DNA from: JAAELZ01 sp965237995
GTDB lineage: Bacteria > Pseudomonadota > Gammaproteobacteria > Arenicellales > Poriferihabitantaceae
NCBI GenBank assembly: GCA_965237995.1
Contig: CBDEGO010000004.1
Coordinates: forward strand, 644,018 to 708,017
Direction of reading: 5' to 3'
DNA length: 64,000 nucleotides
In this document: positions 1 through 8,630 of the stretch, piece after piece
Numbering within the stretch: the stretch's first letter is position 1
Layout: the number at the start of each line of letters is the position of its first letter
Position numbers and translations under genes: made by a program
The notes under the pieces: model-generated
Database searches by the model: none
The model's input: the letters and a program-made list of their open reading frames with translations, nothing else
Told to the model about the DNA's origin: nothing

Positions 1-578
1 GGCTCGTCCATCAACAGAACTTCGGGGTCTGAGGCTAGTGCCCTTGCTAGGCCGACTCGTTGTTGCATTCCACCAGATAGCTCACTGGGGAATCGATCCT
101 CATAACCGTCGAGATTCACTAGGTTAAGACAGCGTTGAGACTCTTCCCAACGCTTGTTTTTGGGATACCCTTGCACTTGCAATGGGAAAGCTACATTATC
201 TCTTACTGTCCGGTGTGGGAACAACGCCATATGCTGAAAGACCATTCCAATATGGGCCGCTCGTAGTTCTCTTAGATCGGTTTCGTTAAGCGCCATTACG
301 TCCTTACCCAGAACGTTAATATTTCCTGCGGTCGGTTCGAGTAGCCGATTTAGGTGTCGTACCATCGTTGATTTGCCTGACCCAGATAAGCCCATCACAC
401 AAAATATCTCTCCACGAGATACTTCGAATGAACATTCGGCAACACCTACGACACAGCCAAATCGTTCGAGCACTTGGGGCTTAGTAAGACCTTCTTGCTT
501 GATTGCATGCATGGCTTCTTGGCTACGGTCGCCAAATATTTTCCACACATCGTCAAGCTTTATGACCGTTTCACTCAT
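1..578 (-). CDS. proV: Glycine betaine/proline-type ABC transporter ATP-binding protein (partial)
   Basis: This gene is cut by the window start; the first 192 codons are visible, reading from an ATG at 578. It is the cytoplasmic ATPase that powers uptake of a compatible solute such as glycine betaine. The translation shows the ProV/OpuAA-type N-terminal extension, a Walker A (GLSGSGKST), the Q-loop (GMVFQHMALFPHRTV), the signature LSGGMQQRVGLARA and the start of Walker B (LLMDE). It lies downstream of the matching binding-protein gene on the same strand, so binding protein, ATPase and (beyond the window) permease probably form one operon. The solute is inferred from family resemblance, not shown. 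Confidence 0.9.
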   Translation of the reverse strand, partial: MSETVIKLDDVWKIFGDRSQEAMHAIKQEGLTKPQVLERFGCVVGVAECSFEVSRGEIFCVMGLSGSGKSTMVRHLNRLLEPTAGNINVLGKDVMALNETDLRELRAAHIGMVFQHMALFPHRTVRDNVAFPLQVQGYPKNKRWEESQRCLNLVNLDGYEDRFPSELSGGMQQRVGLARALASDPEVLLMDE

Positions 579-696
579 AGGGTTTTACGCTTTATGTTAA
601 TAGTTTGACTCGAACCCACAATTCTTAAATAGGGTACAAATAATTCTAATATGAATATGTGCAAAAGCATTATAGATAAAAACAAGTACTAACCAA

Positions 697-741
697 CCTT
701 GGTGGGGATATCACACTACTCTAAGTGACTTGCCACCAAGG
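697..741 (-). terminator. Hairpin between binding-protein and ATPase genes (attenuator or mRNA-stabilising stem)
   Basis: A perfect 9-bp inverted repeat (CCTTGGTGG at 697-705, CCACCAAGG at 733-741) extends by several more pairs with one mismatch and encloses a 27-nt loop. On the minus-strand transcript it follows the binding-protein stop and is itself followed by a short T-rich tract (TTGTTTTTATC). Partial termination or 3'-end protection at this point would raise binding-protein output over the ATPase, as is common in ABC importer operons. This role is inferred. Confidence 0.5.
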
Positions 742-791
742 CTGGAAAATAACCGTTTAAAGCACAAATATAATTACTTAGTTAAGGTGCC

Positions 792-1751
792 TTACTTGAG
801 CCAGTTTTCTACCGTCGTTGCGTTATTTGCAACCCAGTTCCTGGCAAACTCCGCAGGATCTTGTTTTTCCACAACCAATGCAAAAGTCATTTTAGAAACC
901 GTGTCAGTATCAAGCTTAATATTGGCCAAGACTGAAGCTGCTTCTGGAAGCTCAGTTTCTAAAGCTGTTGCGTAGTGGATATGCAAGTAAGCTAAATCCC
1001 ACGCTACCGGCGCATCTGATTTTTCTAACCATTCGGCATCATCTGTCGGCTGAATAACAGTCCACTTAGCTGAATCGTAGGTAGGTTCCTCTAAAATCAC
1101 CAATTCATGCAATGCAAACATATGGTGCGGCGTATAACAAAAGAACACAATATTTTCATCTTTTGCCACAGCGTTGTCGACCTCCGCCAATGCTAAGGTT
1201 TCATCCATTTCCTTTAGCGTCATGGTTTCTGAATAGCCATAGCTCTTTCCGCGAATTTTTTCAACATTAGTTGATGCCCAACCGGGTGCTCCTATCCATA
1301 TTTCACCTAAGCCATCCCCATCGGTATCAAAATTTGCTGCCATATCTGGATCAGTAAGTTCGGATAATTTCTTTATACCTGTTCTTTCAGCCGTCCCCTT
1401 GGTTACGCACATACCTTGAAACGCAGAAACACCATTAGTGTTCATCGTGACACTGCCTTTTTCTTTAACGTAGGTATTATTTAAATTTGATTGGTTCGGC
1501 AACCAAACTTCTGGATGCACATGCATACTTCCCGAATCCATTGCTTCAAAAATAATGGGATTAGTACCATTTTGCAATTCCACTTCCAATCCTAGGTTGT
1601 CTTCCAATACAACTTTAATTACCTCAGCAGTCACGGCAACGGACGGCCAATTTGGCACACCAATCACTAAATCTGCTGCTTGTGCGGCGGCGCTAAATGT
1701 CATTGCACTTGCTACGAGCGGTGCGGCGAGTCTCTTACTAAAAGTATTCAT
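792..1751 (-). CDS. proX: Glycine betaine-type ABC transporter substrate-binding protein
   Basis: A 319-residue periplasmic solute-binding protein of the OpuAC (quaternary amine) family. Residues 1-25 form a signal peptide ending AAQA. The mature chain begins ADLVIGVPNWPSV, typical of this family, and carries aromatic positions (NWPS, PGWAS, VAWDLAYL) of the kind that cage a trimethylammonium group. It is first in a minus-strand transporter operon with the ATPase gene beginning at 578. The GTG/ATG-free upstream stretch and the signal peptide support the ATG at 1751. The exact ligand (glycine betaine, proline betaine, choline) cannot be read from sequence. Confidence 0.88.
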   Translation of the reverse strand: MNTFSKRLAAPLVASAMTFSAAAQAADLVIGVPNWPSVAVTAEVIKVVLEDNLGLEVELQNGTNPIIFEAMDSGSMHVHPEVWLPNQSNLNNTYVKEKGSVTMNTNGVSAFQGMCVTKGTAERTGIKKLSELTDPDMAANFDTDGDGLGEIWIGAPGWASTNVEKIRGKSYGYSETMTLKEMDETLALAEVDNAVAKDENIVFFCYTPHHMFALHELVILEEPTYDSAKWTVIQPTDDAEWLEKSDAPVAWDLAYLHIHYATALETELPEAASVLANIKLDTDTVSKMTFALVVEKQDPAEFARNWVANNATTVENWLK

Positions 1752-1975
1752 AACGTTCCTCGAAAATATTTATATTTAACAAAATTAAAAATGATATTTT
1801 AGATTATAGAAAGTCGATTAATCGTACTGTAAATAATCTTGTACCCATTTTTTAGCATCTACAAAATCAGAAATTACCAATTAATGGCAGCCTAACATAG
1901 TAGCCAACGTCTGAGTTTTTGCAATCTATTTTTATCATTACAGAAACTAAAAGATTAAACAATAGCTATTTAATA

Positions 1976-2006
1976 AAGCTTACATTAATAAAATTAATGT
2001 AAGCTT
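1976..2006. promoter_or_regulatory. 31-bp perfect palindrome, probable operator
   Basis: Two 14-bp arms (AAGCTTACATTAAT and its exact complement) are separated by three A residues. The palindrome lies 33 bp upstream of the LysR-family gene at 2039 and in the divergent gap to the transporter operon. LysR regulators bind dyad sites of the T-N11-A type, and this repeat contains such spacing. No T-run follows on either strand, so it is not a terminator. Operator function is inferred. Confidence 0.55.
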
Positions 2007-2038
2007 CTGACTAAATACTAACCTGCGTAAATAATTAA

Positions 2039-2956
2039 ATGGTACGAAATTTAAGGAATGCCGATTTGAACCGGCTAAGACTCTTTATGAAAGTGAAGGA
2101 ATTTAGTGGGTTTGCTACTGCTGCTAATCAACTCGGCATGAGCGCATCCAACGTAAGTATACAAATGAGTGAACTTGAAGACACGTTAGGGGCAGTATTG
2201 TGCATACGTGGTAAATCTGGGTTCTCTCTTACCTCGGAAGGAGAAAGAATTTACGAAGCAGCTCAAACCTTGATGATCGCACACGATGATTTTGAGAGCG
2301 CTGTGGGAAATGCTAAAGGCAAGCTAACTGGAAACTTAAGAATAGGCGTAATTGACAATGCGGTATTTGACCCTAATTTAGACATTCCAAATGTCATATC
2401 AGAATTCAAAAAAATAGCACCAGAAGTTGATATCTCATTTTTCACGTTGTCCCCGTCTGAGTTAGAGCGTAGGCTTCTTGACCAGCGCCTACATATTGCA
2501 ATTGGTGTGTTTTATGAGCATAAAGCCGGATTGACCTATCATCATATTTGTAATGAAAAGCTGACGTTATATTGTGGGCATTCGCACCCACTTTATAGTG
2601 CAAAAGACCTTTCGTTAGAAGATATTGAAGAATATATATACATTGAACGTACATATAGCGAAACGTTAGCAGGGGCTAATATACCTTTTAAGCCTACCAT
2701 AGGCGCTTATACATCAAGTTTAGAAGCTACTTTATTACTTATTCTGTCGGGTGAATTTATTGGCTTCCTTCCAACATATTATGCAAGTCAATCAAACTTT
2801 AAAGGCAAAATTAAAGCCATATTGCCAGATATTCTCCATATCAATTCAAAAGTCTCAGCGCTAGTTCACACTCACCCTATTAATAGGGCCATGACTGATA
2901 CTTCTCTGGATATCCTGTTTCAGAAGAAAATGACGACCAATGAAAGCCTCGGCTGA
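2039..2956 (+). CDS. LysR-family transcriptional regulator
   Basis: A 305-residue regulator with an N-terminal winged helix-turn-helix (about residues 8-67; FATAANQLGMSASNVSIQMSELE is the helix-turn-helix core, given here as its key part) and a C-terminal LysR substrate-binding domain (about 95-295). It is divergent from the betaine-type transporter, which makes control of that operon plausible, and a perfect palindrome sits in the shared upstream region. There is no strong Shine-Dalgarno sequence before the ATG at 2039; a slightly different start is possible. The effector is unknown. Confidence 0.88.
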   Translation: MVRNLRNADLNRLRLFMKVKEFSGFATAANQLGMSASNVSIQMSELEDTLGAVLCIRGKSGFSLTSEGERIYEAAQTLMIAHDDFESAVGNAKGKLTGNLRIGVIDNAVFDPNLDIPNVISEFKKIAPEVDISFFTLSPSELERRLLDQRLHIAIGVFYEHKAGLTYHHICNEKLTLYCGHSHPLYSAKDLSLEDIEEYIYIERTYSETLAGANIPFKPTIGAYTSSLEATLLLILSGEFIGFLPTYYASQSNFKGKIKAILPDILHINSKVSALVHTHPINRAMTDTSLDILFQKKMTTNESLG

Positions 2957-3369
2957 CGAGCAGTTTATTGCAGAAATTATAGAAATTAACAGAGTCAGAC
3001 ACGATTGATTCCCTTTGGTCTGTTGAAGTAGTTACTGAGATAGATCACGAGAAATCATTATTCACATAATAATTTGTGTAATTAAGGAGTTCAAGTCCGA
3101 TATTGCACAAATTATAAATAGCCACTCCAATGCTCTAGGCTTCTCTCTCAGACCATTAGGCCTTTTGTAAAAAAATGCTAGATGATCTTGATGCTTTGAT
3201 AACGACACTTCGTTACCCAAATAAAATGGTACTCTATCTTATATGTATTTCGTATACGAACCATGACGGTATTTCTTCTACATATAATGAAGCCAGCTGC
3301 TAGCATAAGGTTACCCGTCTAAAGACAGAGGCTTAACCTTACTTTTCGGACAAAATTAATAATTAACCC
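2957..3369. other. Gene-free stretch between the two LysR genes
   Basis: I see no convincing coding sequence in these 413 bases. The only structure noted is an 8-bp inverted repeat, TAAGGTTA at 3306-3313 and TAACCTTA at 3334-3341, with a smaller GTCT/AGAC stem inside it. It lies just upstream of the second LysR gene and could be an operator or leader hairpin. Confidence 0.5.
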
Positions 3370-4305
3370 ATGAGACACCTGCCACCTTTTGCCGCTATAC
3401 GAGCGTTCGAATCAGCCGCTCGCCACCTTAGCTTAAAGCTAGCCGCAGAAGAGCTTTGTGTGACTCCATCTGCGATAAGCCATCAGATTCGTACACTAGA
3501 AGACTATTTGGGTACCACGCTTTTTGTTAGAAAAAATAATCGATTAGGGTTGACTCTCACAGGTAGCAACTACGTTGGAAAACTAACCAGTTTGCTCGAT
3601 TCAATTGAAACGAGCACCAAAGAAGCGTGTAGAGTTAAACAGGGAAAACTTAGGGTTTTAACCACACCGGGTTTTGCAGCTAGATGGTTGGCGCCGCGCT
3701 TAAACAGTTTACCGTTTAATCGGGATATTAGCCTTAGCATTTTAGATGGTGCACCCAATATGGATTTTTCCAGTAATGATGCTGATGTGGTCATTAGTTG
3801 GTTTTGCACTCCATCACCCGGCATCACTGTTGAGCAGCTGTTCTCTTCGGTTCGCTATCCTGTAGTTAGTCCAGAATTTAAAGCCAGTAATAAGATAAAT
3901 AAGCCTAGCGACTTATTGCAGTTAACCTTATTTCAGGATGATGTCGCTGACGATTGGGTAGAAGGATGGGTAGATGGCTGGATTGATTGGTTTAAGGCGG
4001 CGAATGTTGACGTGCAAGAACTACCTCAAGGGCCAAAGTTTACTTCGTGTGAGTTGGGTAGTACCGCGGCTGAATTCAGTCAAGGCGTTACGTTGGCTTA
4101 CGATGCGATTATTCAGAGCACTCTAGATAGTGGCCGATTGGTAAGGTTATTTGATGTAACCACACACTCTGAGGTCATCTATTCTGTAGCGTATAAAACT
4201 GATCGCGGTGAAGAGAAGCGAATAAGAGCTTTTCTAGATTGGCTATCGTCTGAAGCACGGGCGCAAAAACTAGTAGAGCCTATTGCTCTTGCGGCCCATG
4301 CTTAA
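3370..4305 (+). CDS. LysR-family transcriptional regulator, GcvA-like
   Basis: A 311-residue regulator whose N-terminus (RHLPPFAAIRAFESAARHLS, then AEELCVTPSAISHQIRTLE) is the pattern of the GcvA/AmpR-like branch of LysR proteins. The effector-binding domain spans about residues 90-300. It is convergent with the cupin gene at 4333, with 27 bp between them. The 413 bp upstream would hold its promoter. Target genes are not evident; GcvA-like proteins regulate many unrelated operons, so the name does not imply glycine cleavage control. Confidence 0.88.
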   Translation: MRHLPPFAAIRAFESAARHLSLKLAAEELCVTPSAISHQIRTLEDYLGTTLFVRKNNRLGLTLTGSNYVGKLTSLLDSIETSTKEACRVKQGKLRVLTTPGFAARWLAPRLNSLPFNRDISLSILDGAPNMDFSSNDADVVISWFCTPSPGITVEQLFSSVRYPVVSPEFKASNKINKPSDLLQLTLFQDDVADDWVEGWVDGWIDWFKAANVDVQELPQGPKFTSCELGSTAAEFSQGVTLAYDAIIQSTLDSGRLVRLFDVTTHSEVIYSVAYKTDRGEEKRIRAFLDWLSSEARAQKLVEPIALAAHA

Positions 4306-4332
4306 GATCACAGCCCTTCTGAAGGTGAACTA

Positions 4333-4770
4333 TTACTCGTCAACGGCAATACCGCATATATAAGCTTTTACGGGTTTATCACTGGTATTAAATACCCAAT
4401 GCTCGGTATCATTCTCTTCTAGTAGGGCACCAGTATTATCGGAGTAAACGGTTTCATTTCCGCCTGGACGAACTTCTAGAAAACTACCATCAACCACCTT
4501 TACAATTCCTGGTCTAGTTGCGTGATCATGTTTTGCGATCTGCCCACCGGGTTGGATGATAACTTCTCTCAGTTGTAGCTTGTAACCGGATAAGTTAATT
4601 TGTGCTGACAATGACGCACTGCTTACCTCACCCCAAGTTTTAACTTCTATCCCTTTGTGTTCTGTGGGTATAGGTAATTCTGCTGAGACAGAGTGCGCGA
4701 GCAACCCGAAAATGACGTTAGTGACTACTAATTTTAAGATAGTTAGAGTTTTAACTTTTAGTTTCTTCAT
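4333..4770 (-). CDS. Secreted cupin-domain protein
   Basis: A 145-residue protein with an N-terminal signal peptide (about residues 1-30, ending SVSA) and a single conserved cupin barrel. The first cupin motif is visible as IQPGGQIAKHDHATRPGIVKV, with two metal-ligand-type histidines (HDH), followed by a second strand ending TEHWVFNTS. Small periplasmic cupins of this kind bind a metal, but their reactions are mostly unknown. It is transcribed alone toward the LysR gene. Function cannot be assigned further. Confidence 0.75.
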   Translation of the reverse strand: MKKLKVKTLTILKLVVTNVIFGLLAHSVSAELPIPTEHKGIEVKTWGEVSSASLSAQINLSGYKLQLREVIIQPGGQIAKHDHATRPGIVKVVDGSFLEVRPGGNETVYSDNTGALLEENDTEHWVFNTSDKPVKAYICGIAVDE

Positions 4771-5624
4771 GTTGGTTATCGATAGTTGTTTAGTGAATGC
4801 ACACTATAAAAATGCTCCACTAATTCAGCAAATGATAAGAATTCACCTAGCGTTGAATTTAATTCAAGCTACTGTTCAACAGGAACACATTAACGAAGAA
4901 CTTTTCAAGAAGTTAGCGACTTGATTTACTCGAAAAACAACAGCTTTTATTCCAATTCCGCTGCATCCTCGTCGATTAGGCATCGACTAGAAGTCCAAGC
5001 ATAACCATTTTCATACAAATTACGCATTCACGTAGGCTATACAGCTTATTAACGGCTACTTGCAATAACATGGAAGCGTGGTCATGAGCCTATAGTCAGA
5101 CTCAATTAATCTGGAATAACTAGGCGCAGGAAACGAGCCATGCAGAAAGAATGCTTTATGTAGAATCAAATATCACGCTGGCTGACTTTTTGGATTTAAA
5201 GCGCGCCAGCATACGTGTCTTAAATAAAACCGAGCAATCAAGTCTGGCCCTTTATAGTTTACTTTCCATTAAATCGCTGTTCATTTCGTTTGCGATTCAC
5301 ACTTACCTGAAGCATATAAGCTACTAAGTTATGAGTAGACTGGAAGTTGCTGCTTGTCTCACATAATTATAAGAACTGTCACTTTAAACCAAGTGGTCAA
5401 TAGCGATAATGCCGAGTCCATTATGATGTAGTTATTCGACTATGCGTTATCGGTGATGCAATCGGGTCGCCGCGCTGTAAGCGGAGAATAATAATGGAGT
5501 TTTGATTCAGTGAAGTGTTTTGCGTACAGGCATCTATATTAGGCGGTGATTTTAGTTAAAGCTAAACAGCCTATTCATTTGATCAAAATAATACCTAACT
5601 AATTATCAGATTAAATTATCTTCT
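4771..5624. other. Long gene-free stretch upstream of the aldehyde dehydrogenase
   Basis: No supported gene is seen in these 854 bases; the short ORFs present lack recognisable features. It contains copy A of a degenerate direct repeat (5194-5253) whose partner lies on the other side of the aldehyde dehydrogenase gene (7257-7313). The length suggests decayed DNA or long regulatory sequence. Confidence 0.5.
5194..5253 (+). repeat. Degenerate direct repeat, copy A
   Basis: This segment shares ATTTAAAGC, then AGCATACG four to five bases later, and a final CAATC..TCTG.CCCTTT block with copy B at 7257-7313, in the same order and with nearly the same spacing. The two copies flank the aldehyde dehydrogenase gene. 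Identity is partial and found by eye. Confidence 0.4.
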
Positions 5625-7133
5625 ATGAAACAGCTACTAAAGCAAAAAGAATATGCAGATATTGCAGCGAATCTAACATTTCCTGTTAAGCCTTTTATTG
5701 CAGGCGAATTCCAGAGTTCATTATCAGGAAAGAAATTTAAAACGATTAATCCTGCAACAGGAGTGGTTTTAACAGAAATATCTGCTTGTAATGCAGCTGA
5801 TGTCGACAAAGCAGTTATTTCATCAAGAGCTGCATTTGATAGTGGAGTATGGTCACAGAAACCGCCTAGTGAACGCAAAGCCATACTCTTAAAATTAGCT
5901 CAGCTTATCGAAGTTAATGCAAAAGAATTGGCTGCTTTAGAAAGCCTAGAAAGTGGCAAGCCCATTAGCGAGTGTGTGTTAACCGATCTACCCGAAACTG
6001 TTAGCACCATACAATGGCATGCAGAAGCGATTGATAAAATATACGACCAAATATCCCCTGCTAACCCCGACGGAATTGGATTAATTGTTCGAGAACCATT
6101 GGGAGTAGTAGGCTGTGTATTGCCCTGGAACTTTCCGTTGATGATGCTCGCGTGGAAGATTGCCCCCGCACTCGCCGGAGGTAACAGTATTATTGTCAAA
6201 CCCGCGGAACAAACATCGATGACAGCACTTCGAGTTGGGGAATTGGCATTGGAAGCTGGGATACCTGCAGGGGTATTAAACATCCTAACCGGCATGGGCC
6301 CTGATGTGGGTGAACCGATGGGGCGTCATGAAGGAATAGGAGCCATTTCTTTTACTGGGTCGACTGAAATTGGTCGCAAATTCTTAGAGTTTTCTGCACA
6401 AAGCAACCTAAAGAAAATAATACTGGAGTGCGGCGGTAAAAACCCCGCTATTGTTCTTTCAGATGCGGACAACCTAGAAAGCATTGCTGAACATGTTGTT
6501 TACTCAGCACTATGGAACATGGGCCAAAACTGTACAGCAAATTCGCGATTGATCGTGCACAGATCAATGAAAGATGCATTATTAGAGAAGATATTAGAAA
6601 ATCTTAAAGAGTGGCATACAGGTGACCCTTTAGACCCCTCAAACCAGTTAGCCGCTATTATCTCACCAGAGCAGTACGACAACATACTAAGCCACATTGA
6701 GCTAGCAAAAAAACAAGGCGCCACCTTAGTTACGGGAGGCCATTCAATTGAACTTGATGGTGGTCTATTTATAGAACCCACATTGTTTATCGATGTTACT
6801 CCCGAAATGGCCATTGCCCAAGAAGAAATATTTGGCCCCGTATTTGCGATGATCATAGTTGATAACGATGACGAAGCAATCAAGCTTGCGAATGACACCT
6901 GCTATGGCCTTCAAGCTTCGCTATTCACCTCTAGTATCGCCAAGGCTTTGCAATATGGCCGCGAAATACAAGCGGGTACCGTGACTGTAAACTGTTATGG
7001 CGAAGGTGATATTACAACACCGTTTGGTGGACACAAACTATCCGGATTTGGTGGCAGAGACAACTCCTTGATGGCACACGATCAGTACACTGAAACTAAA
7101 ACGCTTTGGATAGACACCACCGCAAAAGTCTAA
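5625..7133 (+). CDS. Aldehyde dehydrogenase, PuuC-like
   Basis: A full-length 502-residue NAD(P)-dependent aldehyde dehydrogenase. Visible hallmarks are the coenzyme site FTGSTEIGRKF, the general-base Glu268 in LECGGKNP and the nucleophile Cys303 in GQNCTANSR. The C-terminal FGGHKLSGFGGRDNS followed by YTETKTLWI matches the PuuC branch, which oxidises gamma-glutamyl-gamma-aminobutyraldehyde or related amino aldehydes in polyamine breakdown. No other polyamine genes are nearby, so the substrate stays open. It stands alone, with about 850 bp of gene-free DNA upstream, and begins at the ATG at 5625 after an A+T-rich leader. Confidence 0.9.
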   Translation: MKQLLKQKEYADIAANLTFPVKPFIAGEFQSSLSGKKFKTINPATGVVLTEISACNAADVDKAVISSRAAFDSGVWSQKPPSERKAILLKLAQLIEVNAKELAALESLESGKPISECVLTDLPETVSTIQWHAEAIDKIYDQISPANPDGIGLIVREPLGVVGCVLPWNFPLMMLAWKIAPALAGGNSIIVKPAEQTSMTALRVGELALEAGIPAGVLNILTGMGPDVGEPMGRHEGIGAISFTGSTEIGRKFLEFSAQSNLKKIILECGGKNPAIVLSDADNLESIAEHVVYSALWNMGQNCTANSRLIVHRSMKDALLEKILENLKEWHTGDPLDPSNQLAAIISPEQYDNILSHIELAKKQGATLVTGGHSIELDGGLFIEPTLFIDVTPEMAIAQEEIFGPVFAMIIVDNDDEAIKLANDTCYGLQASLFTSSIAKALQYGREIQAGTVTVNCYGEGDITTPFGGHKLSGFGGRDNSLMAHDQYTETKTLWIDTTAKV

Positions 7134-7640
7134 ACCGATTGTACAACTGGGTGATTATTTAAATAAGAAAAGCGATTTGCAGAAATCATGGAGTCAGCCA
7201 AGATTCGATCTGCTAGCAATATTTGATCAAGGGGAAACTTCAGATTGCCCCTTTGAATTTAAAGCATCCTAGCATACGGGCCAATAAAGTAACTCAATCG
7301 TATCTGACCCTTTTGTTATATTTTAGTAGCGCAGAATAATTTTTATGTAAAGTAATGGCTCCGCAAATTTACACTCATCATTTCTAATTAGCGCACTAAT
7401 TAAGTAACATGTCCCCCGAACTCCCACATTTGAGCGGAAATGGGCGTTAGTGAGTAGCAGAAAAGACTGCTTTTGTTGAATCTAGCCCGTTTCCCAACAA
7501 AAGTACCAAACGCACCATAGAATGCCATCAATCTCCCTGTTCCCAAAACGAAGGGTTTCAGAATTCCTTTTGGTTCCAACCTATTGAAAAATAATAAATT
7601 GTCATCATAATTCAGATAACCGAGTTAAAGGAATTATAAA
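7134..7640. other. Gene-free stretch with repeat copy B
   Basis: No supported gene is seen in these 507 bases. They carry copy B of the degenerate repeat (7257-7313) and, at the end, the Shine-Dalgarno AAAGGA used by the next gene. Confidence 0.5.
7257..7313 (+). repeat. Degenerate direct repeat, copy B
   Basis: This is the partner of the segment at 5194-5253, in the same orientation on the other side of the aldehyde dehydrogenase gene. The shared blocks are ATTTAAAGC, AGCATACG and CAATC..TCTG.CCCTTT. Confidence 0.4.
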
Positions 7641-8420
7641 ATGACAGACAGATACTTATTGTTGGGCGATGTTAATGATGACAATGCTATCCAAGCAGCA
7701 TTTAGTATTATTGAACAACTATCTAAGGATGCCCATCAATATATTCTCTGTATTAGCTCCAATCACGATTTAGAAGATAATACCGTTTTGGGTCGAATTC
7801 TTGGCGATGCTTTTATAAAACAACTAAAAAAAGGTAGGGCCGCTAACTTAGTTGGCGGTAACAAGTTGTTCTCTAAAACAACCTCCAGTTTAAAAGCTTT
7901 CTCTCTAAATAATGCTGCTGTAATTGCAATGTTTGCAGATCAAAAAATGCTTGATTTACTCGATGCCAAGAATCCAAAATCAATTTTAGTGTTACCTTGG
8001 AAGCAAGAAAAGACTGACAACTGGCGACACACATGGAATCCGGAAATACTCGAGGTTAGCCAAGATACTAATGCTGACCTTGTCGTTAATAGGGTCGAAC
8101 AGCAGCCGAAAGATTTAATAACAGACCCTATTGTACTTAAAGCACTTAAAGCATTAACAGGACGTGTTCACACAAAGACATTCACAACCTTCCATCATAA
8201 TGAGGATGCAATTTTCGCCAAAAAATGCTTTGGTGTTCTACGGAAAAAGAAACATACATTTGACCCTACTTTAGTTCGTAACTGGGTCGTAAAAGAAGGC
8301 TATACACCTAAATTAGCAGATAAGGTAATGGGTATCGCTCATAGAGTTAACAGGTTAAAAAATAATCCGACGATACCCAGAGAAGAAGTAACCCGATTAT
8401 ATGAGTATTTTAAAAGCTGA
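7641..8420 (+). CDS. Hypothetical protein, 259 residues
   Basis: I do not recognise a family. The ATG at 7641 has a good AAAGGA Shine-Dalgarno sequence. The chain has no signal peptide or membrane segment. The N-terminal half alternates beta-like stretches (RYLLLGDV, YILCISS, AAVIAMFA, SILVLPW) with helices, as in an alpha/beta fold. The C-terminal 80 residues are lysine-rich and helical (VLRKKKHTFDPTLVRNWVV, then ADKVMGIAHRVNRLKNN), which could bind nucleic acid or act as an adaptor. It is a single-gene unit with over 200 bp free on both sides. Confidence 0.65.
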   Translation: MTDRYLLLGDVNDDNAIQAAFSIIEQLSKDAHQYILCISSNHDLEDNTVLGRILGDAFIKQLKKGRAANLVGGNKLFSKTTSSLKAFSLNNAAVIAMFADQKMLDLLDAKNPKSILVLPWKQEKTDNWRHTWNPEILEVSQDTNADLVVNRVEQQPKDLITDPIVLKALKALTGRVHTKTFTTFHHNEDAIFAKKCFGVLRKKKHTFDPTLVRNWVVKEGYTPKLADKVMGIAHRVNRLKNNPTIPREEVTRLYEYFKS

Positions 8421-8630
8421 TATTGCCATTGACGGCTAACCCAGAGTGAACCACCTGGTTTTTCATTTGTCTGATCGGTATCTATAAAGTATGTTATAGA
8501 TATTGATTAGCGGCACTTGTCAGCTATTTCAACAATCAAGAATAGCCTAACCAAAGCTACAAACTTTTATATTGCACTTAACCCCTTCGATCCGCTTAAA
8601 TAGCCCTCTCCCAATTTAAGTAAAGTACCC

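Noticed and set aside
373..600. 75-residue plus-strand ORF
   Set aside because: It lies antisense within the transporter ATPase gene, whose Walker A, Q-loop and signature motifs are in the minus frame.
4655..4924. 89-residue plus-strand ORF over the cupin gene start
   Set aside because: It overlaps the cupin signal peptide antisense and has no recognisable features.
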